A stretch of DNA of 10,155 nucleotides from JBKHBQ01 sp046542305 (lineage in GTDB: Bacteria > Bacteroidota > Bacteroidia > Bacteroidales > 4484-276), in assembly GCA_046542305.1 (NCBI GenBank), contig JBKHBQ010000140.1, positions 1 to 10,155 on the forward strand. The letters run 5' to 3'. The position numbers and the translations under genes were made by a program. Positions within the stretch are counted from its first letter, which is position 1, and every line of letters starts with the position of its first letter. The notes beneath the pieces are model-generated. The model had not been told where the DNA came from and searched no databases. It saw only the letters and a list, made by a program, of their open reading frames with translations. Shown here one piece after another: positions 6,040 to 10,155 of the stretch.

Positions 6040-8697
6040 TTAACCCTGTGAGGGATTGGGTTTTTCATTCGTGATTTTCAAATCCTTTGCGGCTTTCATC
6101 AGAACTTTCTTATCAATTTTTTTATTGATAAACAGGCTGTGAATGGTGGCAAAGGCAATATGGCGGTCGTCCACCTCGAAATAATCGCGAAGCGCCCGCC
6201 TGTTGTCGCTGCGGCCAAATCCGTCGGTACCAAGCACAGTGAGGATTCCGGGGAACCAACGGCAAACGGTCATCGGGATGGCTTTCACGTAATCGTGCGC
6301 CGCAATGCAAAGTCCTTCATCTCCGTCGAGACATTCTTCGATGTAAGTTTTCTTTTGCTCCTTACCGGGGTTGAGCCTGTTCCGGCGGTCGGTTTCCCTG
6401 GCATCATCATAAAGCGCTTTGTAGCTGGTTACACTCCACACATCCGCGCGGACGCCGTAGTCGTTTTCGAGCATGTCGGCAGCACGGAGGACTTCGTTCA
6501 GAATGGCGCCGCTACCAAACAGGTGCACCTTTTCGCCTTTTTCCCTGGTGGTCTTCCTGTATTTGTACATGCCCCTGAGGATGCCTTCGTCCACGCCGTC
6601 GGGCTTGGCGGGCATGGGATATTTTTCGTTGAGTACAGTGATGTAGTACATCAGATCCTTTTGTTCGATAAACATTTCGCGGATGCCTTCCTTTACGATC
6701 ACTGCCACTTCATACGCAAAAGCGGGATCGTAAGCTTTCAGCGTTGGGATCGACAGCGCTATCAGGTGGCTGTGGCCGTCCTGGTGCTGCAAACCTTCGC
6801 CGGGAAGCGTGGTGCGGCCTGATGTGCCACCCACAAGAAATCCGCGGGCCCGGGCATCGGCGGCAGCCCAGATAAAATCGCCCACGCGCTGAAATCCGAA
6901 CATTGAATAAAAAATATAAAACGGGACCATATTTATTCGATGTACCGCATAGGAGGTGCCGGCCGAAATGAACGACGACATGCAGCCTGCTTCGGTAATG
7001 CCCTCCTCGAGAATGGCGCCGTCTTTGGCTTCTTTATAGTAAAGCAGGCTTTCGCGGTCCACCGGATCGTAATTCTGCCCGGTGTGCGAATAAATCCCCA
7101 CCTGGCGGAACAGTGCATCCATTCCGAACGTGCGGGATTCGTCGGGCACAATAGGCACGATTCGTTTGCCGATATTCTTGTCGCGAAGCAACTTGCCGAT
7201 GAGTTGTACGATGGCCATGGTGGTGGCGAATTTGCGCTCGCCGGAGCCTTCAAGCAGTTCTTTGTAAACTTTGTCATCAGGTTCTTTGAGGGGTTCTGCC
7301 TCAGCCGTGCGTTTAGGGAGGAATCCACCCAGTTCTTCACGTCGTTTTTTCAGGTATTTGATTTCCTCGCTGTCATCCGAAGGCCGGTAAAACGGAGCTT
7401 TTTTCGCATCCTCATCCGATAGCGGAATTCCGAAACGGCTTCTGAAATGCAGCAGTTCCTGTTCGTTGAGTTTCTTTTGCTGATGGGTGATATTACGGCC
7501 CTCGCCGGCTTCTCCCAAACCGTATCCTTTGATGGTTTGCGCCAGGATCACCACCGGACTGCCTTTGTGATTCACGGCAGCTTTGTAGGCATTGTACACC
7601 TTCACGGGATCGTGGCCGCCGCGGCGCAGCTTCTGCAATTGCTCGTCGGAATAATTTTCAACCATGTTCAGCAACTTTTTGCTTCTGCCGAAAAAATCCT
7701 TGCGGATGAATTCACCCGACGACACCACATATTTCTGAAACTGTCCGTCCGGTGTTTCTTCCATTGCCTTCACCAGTTCGCCATCCTCATCCTGAGCCAG
7801 CAGCGGGTCCCAGTCCTTGCCCCAGATCACCTTGATCACTTTCCAGCCGGCGCCTTTATAGGCTGCTTCCAGTTCCTGAATGATTTTGCCGTTTCCGCGC
7901 ACCGGCCCGTCGAGGCGCTGCAGGTTGCAGTTGATCACAAAAATCAAATTGTCGAGCTCTTCGCGTTTGGCCACGGTCAGGGCGCCCATGCTTTCGGGTT
8001 CGTCCATTTCGCCGTCGCCTACAAAAGCCCACACTTTCCTGTCGTCAGGTTCCTTCAGACCGCGGTCTTCAAGATATTTATTGAATCGGGCCTGATAAAT
8101 GGCCATCAACGGCGACAGACCCATTGATACCGTCGGAAACTGCCAGTATTCCGGCATGGAACGGGGATGCGGATAGGAGGCCAATCCACCGGCCTCGCGC
8201 AGCTCCTGCCTGAATTTGTGAAGGTCCTTATCCGAAAGCCTTCCCTCCAGATACGAGCGGGCATAAATACCCGGTGAGGCATGTCCCTGGAAATATACCA
8301 TATCGGCTTCACGATTGCCGTTTTTCCCCCGCAAAAAATGATTGAAAGCCACCTCGAACAGCGTTGCCGAGGAAGCATAAGTTGAAATATGTCCGCCAAT
8401 CCCTTCAGATTCCAGGTTAGCGCGAACTACCATGGCCATGGCATTCCAGCGGATCAGGCTTTTGATCTTCCGCTCGATTTCCTGACTGCCCGGAAAAGGC
8501 GATTCATCATTGGGAGAAATGGAATTAATATACGGCGTATTGCCGGGGCAACTATACATCACCCCGTACTCCTGCGCCTTTGCGTGCAGCCGCATCAATA
8601 AATCCCTTACGCGTTCTTCGTCCTCGTTTTGAAGTACATATTCCAGCGAATCGAGCCATTCGCGGTTTTCAATTTCGTAATATTTTTCCTTTTCCAT
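6040..8697 (-). CDS. aceE: Pyruvate dehydrogenase E1 component, homodimeric type
   Basis: This 885-residue enzyme decarboxylates pyruvate with thiamine diphosphate and reductively acetylates the lipoyl group of E2. It aligns by eye along its full length with E. coli AceE (887 residues). Seen directly: GGHISTYASSATLFEVAFNH, whose His103 matches E. coli His106; QGHASPGIYARS-LEGRL; the ThDP/Mg motif GDGEMDEPES (227-236) through NCNLQRLDGPVRGNGK (256-271); the inner-loop GRNITHQ with His405, matching E. coli His407; ILEEGI with the cofactor-activating Glu565; MFGFQRVGD; GGTSGRTTLPGEGLQHQDGHSH (623-644); and the C-terminal VLGTDGFGRSDNRRALRDYFEVD. It is the first gene of the operon, preceded by 160 noncoding bases. 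The start ATG at 8697 gives MEKEKYYEIENREWLDSLEYV, the expected N-terminal region, with no Shine-Dalgarno. A 2-oxoacid other than pyruvate is unlikely given the close match to AceE. Confidence 0.97.
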   Translation of the reverse strand: MEKEKYYEIENREWLDSLEYVLQNEDEERVRDLLMRLHAKAQEYGVMYSCPGNTPYINSISPNDESPFPGSQEIERKIKSLIRWNAMAMVVRANLESEGIGGHISTYASSATLFEVAFNHFLRGKNGNREADMVYFQGHASPGIYARSYLEGRLSDKDLHKFRQELREAGGLASYPHPRSMPEYWQFPTVSMGLSPLMAIYQARFNKYLEDRGLKEPDDRKVWAFVGDGEMDEPESMGALTVAKREELDNLIFVINCNLQRLDGPVRGNGKIIQELEAAYKGAGWKVIKVIWGKDWDPLLAQDEDGELVKAMEETPDGQFQKYVVSSGEFIRKDFFGRSKKLLNMVENYSDEQLQKLRRGGHDPVKVYNAYKAAVNHKGSPVVILAQTIKGYGLGEAGEGRNITHQQKKLNEQELLHFRSRFGIPLSDEDAKKAPFYRPSDDSEEIKYLKKRREELGGFLPKRTAEAEPLKEPDDKVYKELLEGSGERKFATTMAIVQLIGKLLRDKNIGKRIVPIVPDESRTFGMDALFRQVGIYSHTGQNYDPVDRESLLYYKEAKDGAILEEGITEAGCMSSFISAGTSYAVHRINMVPFYIFYSMFGFQRVGDFIWAAADARARGFLVGGTSGRTTLPGEGLQHQDGHSHLIALSIPTLKAYDPAFAYEVAVIVKEGIREMFIEQKDLMYYITVLNEKYPMPAKPDGVDEGILRGMYKYRKTTREKGEKVHLFGSGAILNEVLRAADMLENDYGVRADVWSVTSYKALYDDARETDRRNRLNPGKEQKKTYIEECLDGDEGLCIAAHDYVKAIPMTVCRWFPGILTVLGTDGFGRSDNRRALRDYFEVDDRHIAFATIHSLFINKKIDKKVLMKAAKDLKITNEKPNPSQG

Positions 8698-8700
8698 ACC

Positions 8701-8721
8701 GGCAAACTATTGAGATTTGCC
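8701..8721. promoter_or_regulatory. Inverted repeat GGCAAA-N9-TTTGCC just upstream of the aceE start
   Basis: Perfect 6-base arms around a 9-base centre, ending three bases before the aceE ATG. It could be an operator or an RNA hairpin covering the start region. A repeat of this size is expected by chance fairly often in 160 bases; the reason to note it is that the same GGCAA/TTGCC half-sites recur at 8817-8834. Confidence 0.32.
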
Positions 8722-8816
8722 TGCTCAGGTGTGAAAAACATGCCAATTTTAGGAGCAAAAAACCGGGAGCTTGTATATGCAGTGGTTGTCAGCGGCTAAA
8801 GAAAGATAATGTGACA

Positions 8817-8834
8817 GGCAATCAACAGGTTGCC
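8817..8834. promoter_or_regulatory. Inverted repeat GGCAA-N8-TTGCC in the permease-aceE gap
   Basis: Perfect 5-base arms, 24 bases past the permease stop codon on the minus strand. It shares its half-site with the repeat at 8701-8721, with centres about 114 bases apart. In RNA it would be a weak hairpin followed about ten bases later by ATCTTTCTTT, so a poor terminator for the permease is the alternative reading. The spacer differs from the other repeat, which weakens the case for a shared regulator. Confidence 0.27.
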
Positions 8835-8857
8835 GTGGTATAATTTCCACAGTACCA

Positions 8858-10155
8858 TTATTCTTCACGGAGGGAATTGATGATGTGCTTTTTTAAACCG
8901 GAACGGGATGATAAAGAGATCCAGATCAGTCCGTTGATGAAAATGAGTAGCAGCAAACCCGCGATAAACCATCCGTCCATGGTGTAAGCAGGGCTGAGCA
9001 ACGAAGGCAGGATGCCGACCGCTGCCGAAATAATTCCGGTGATGAGCCCTGCCAGCAGCAGGATCAGGTTTTCAGTAAACAGAATCTTTCGGATATGGTC
9101 AGCCGTGAAACCTACTGCAAGCATCAGGGATGTTTCCTGCCGGCGCTCGAGCAGATTACGCAGGATGACCACGCCCAGGCCCACCGTGCCGATCAGCATA
9201 CCCAACCAGCCCAGGATCATGAAGACAGATAAATAGGTGTTGGTCACCGAATTGAATTCAGCCAGGCGAATGTTCGTGGGTGTGATGCCGATGCCAAGGT
9301 CAGCCAGGCGGTTTTTGAGCAAATTGGCTACTTCGTCCGTATCGCCTTTTACATCCGCCATCATCACGTGCGATCCTCCGGACGAAGGGAAGTTGGCGCG
9401 GAAGGCACTGTCGGAGATCAGAAGATTTCCCTGGAAAACCGAATTGGCCAGTCCGCCGATCAGCAACAGTTTGATTTCATCCCCTCGTTCATTCAGATAA
9501 ACAAGCGTATCTCCCACTTTCATCATCAAGCCCCAGGTAATCACCGTTTGGTCGGCAATGGCAGGGATCACGTTGTCGTCGAACTTTTTATCCAAAGCCA
9601 TCCACGCTGCTTCCGGGGAAATGCTGTTTAAGGTTTTGGCAAAGGAAAAAGAATGGCGCCGTTGCAAAACCTCCGGTTCCACACCGAGAATCCGTGGATG
9701 GCTCACCTGGTTCAGGTTCAGGCAAGAGGCGTCATCGCCATCCAGAACCGAAAACTGGAGGAATTCCGCAGTTTCATTGTTAAGGTCATCTTCCAGTCCG
9801 AATTTTTCCTTTCCTGCCGGCGTATTCAGATCCACGGTAACGGGCGCTGAGGTTTCAATCCACAGGTCGTAGCCACCTGTTCCGGATCGGTTCTGATCGT
9901 CGGAACCGTAAAAGTTGCTGCGGTTGGCGCCGGTGATCACGATGGTAAAGGTACCCAGCGCCAGGAGCGCAATGGTATACAGGCTCCGGTTCTTGTTGCG
10001 TGAAAGGTTTTTCAGTGCCAGTTGCCTCCGGCTGAGTGGCTGGCGGTGATTTTGTACGGCAATTATCTCAAGCCGGTTTGAAATCAACAGCATAAGCCCC
10101 AGCAGGAACAGGCCGCCGGCGGTGAGAAAAAGCCCTGAATTGATGCCATCGCTCA
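8858..10155 (-). CDS. FtsX/MacB-type ABC transporter permease, C-terminal part
   Basis: The frame is open to the window edge: about 20 codons precede the first internal Met (at 10093) and read SDGINSGLFLTAGGLFLLGL, a membrane segment, so the start lies outside the window. Residues below count from that Met. A basic stretch LSRRQLALKNLSRNKNRS (20-37) leads into a TM (39-57). A soluble domain of about 225 residues follows, probably extracytoplasmic, including DGDDASCLNLNQVSHPRILGV (118-138). A C-terminal FtsX domain has three TMs at about 286-310, 340-363 and 374-395, with the typical loop LRNLLERRQETSLMLAVGF (311-329). The membrane segment before the basic stretch implies a duplicated permease with another FtsX unit upstream, as in large lipoprotein or macrolide/peptide exporters. 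Its ATP-binding partner should lie beyond base 10155. The substrate cannot be read from the sequence. It is probably transcribed separately from aceE. Confidence 0.88.
   Translation of the reverse strand, partial: SDGINSGLFLTAGGLFLLGLMLLISNRLEIIAVQNHRQPLSRRQLALKNLSRNKNRSLYTIALLALGTFTIVITGANRSNFYGSDDQNRSGTGGYDLWIETSAPVTVDLNTPAGKEKFGLEDDLNNETAEFLQFSVLDGDDASCLNLNQVSHPRILGVEPEVLQRRHSFSFAKTLNSISPEAAWMALDKKFDDNVIPAIADQTVITWGLMMKVGDTLVYLNERGDEIKLLLIGGLANSVFQGNLLISDSAFRANFPSSGGSHVMMADVKGDTDEVANLLKNRLADLGIGITPTNIRLAEFNSVTNTYLSVFMILGWLGMLIGTVGLGVVILRNLLERRQETSLMLAVGFTADHIRKILFTENLILLLAGLITGIISAAVGILPSLLSPAYTMDGWFIAGLLLLIFINGLIWISLSSRSGLKKHIINSLREE

Larger units (their letters stand above)
8698..8857 (-). 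promoter_or_regulatory. Intergenic region before aceE, probable control region of the pyruvate dehydrogenase operon
   Basis: 160 bases separate the permease stop from the aceE start, the longest gap between genes in the window, so the operon promoter most likely lies here. I see no convincing sigma-70 pair. TATCTTTC and TAAAATTG on the minus strand each come within one base of the Bacteroidota -7 consensus TAnnTTTG, but neither has a clear -33 TTTG at correct spacing. Two inverted repeats with the same half-site are listed separately. No open frame of note occurs here. Confidence 0.5.

Noticed and set aside
8817..8857. Rho-independent terminator after the permease
   Set aside because: The stem is only five pairs and the T-rich stretch begins about ten bases later with interruptions, so it is too weak to call.
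10091..10093. Met at 10093 as the true start of the permease
   Set aside because: The same frame continues upstream to the window edge and encodes a membrane segment, so this Met is internal.
1..10155. tRNA, rRNA, CRISPR array, insertion sequence or prophage
   Set aside because: No cloverleaf, rRNA-like stretch, regularly spaced repeats, transposase, integrase or terminal inverted repeats were seen; coding density by ordinary genes leaves little room.

Overview
All recognisable genes in this window lie on the minus strand, so biological order runs from high coordinates to low. Four things suggest a Gram-negative bacterium, most likely Bacteroidota or a relative. Most start codons lack a Shine-Dalgarno sequence. 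The pyruvate dehydrogenase E1 is the long homodimeric (AceE) type. A large FtsX-type permease carries a soluble domain between membrane segments. The ParD-like/RelE-like pair is of a kind common in environmental Gram-negatives. The taxonomic placement is inference; no rRNA or marker gene is present.

Layout from right to left: (1) 10155-8858, the C-terminal part of an FtsX/MacB-type ABC transporter permease, cut by the window edge; (2) 8857-8698, a 160-base intergenic region with two inverted repeats built on the same GGCAA/TTGCC half-site, the probable control region of the next genes; (3) 8697-3127, a complete pyruvate dehydrogenase operon: aceE (E1), 13 bases, aceF (E2, one lipoyl domain and a very unusual Glu/Lys linker), then lpdA (E3), whose ATG overlaps the aceF stop codon behind a strong ribosome binding site; (4) 3091-467, a P2-type cation-transporting ATPase whose ion-site residues look like the single-site plasma-membrane Ca2+ pump pattern; (5) 432-1, a small type II toxin-antitoxin pair: an intact ParD-like antitoxin and a RelE/ParE-like toxin that appears frameshifted and then runs off the window.

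Together aceE-aceF-lpdA encode the full complex converting pyruvate, CoA and NAD+ to acetyl-CoA, CO2 and NADH. The gaps from lpdA to the ATPase (35 bases) and from the ATPase to the antitoxin (34 bases) are short and same-stranded, so read-through is possible, but no functional link is shown.

I do not see an undescribed multi-gene system. The observations most worth a second look are the polyampholyte linker of E2 and its polypurine DNA tract, the loss of the conserved T-(D/E)-P-E segment in LpdA, the broken toxin beside an intact antitoxin, and the paired inverted repeats before aceE.
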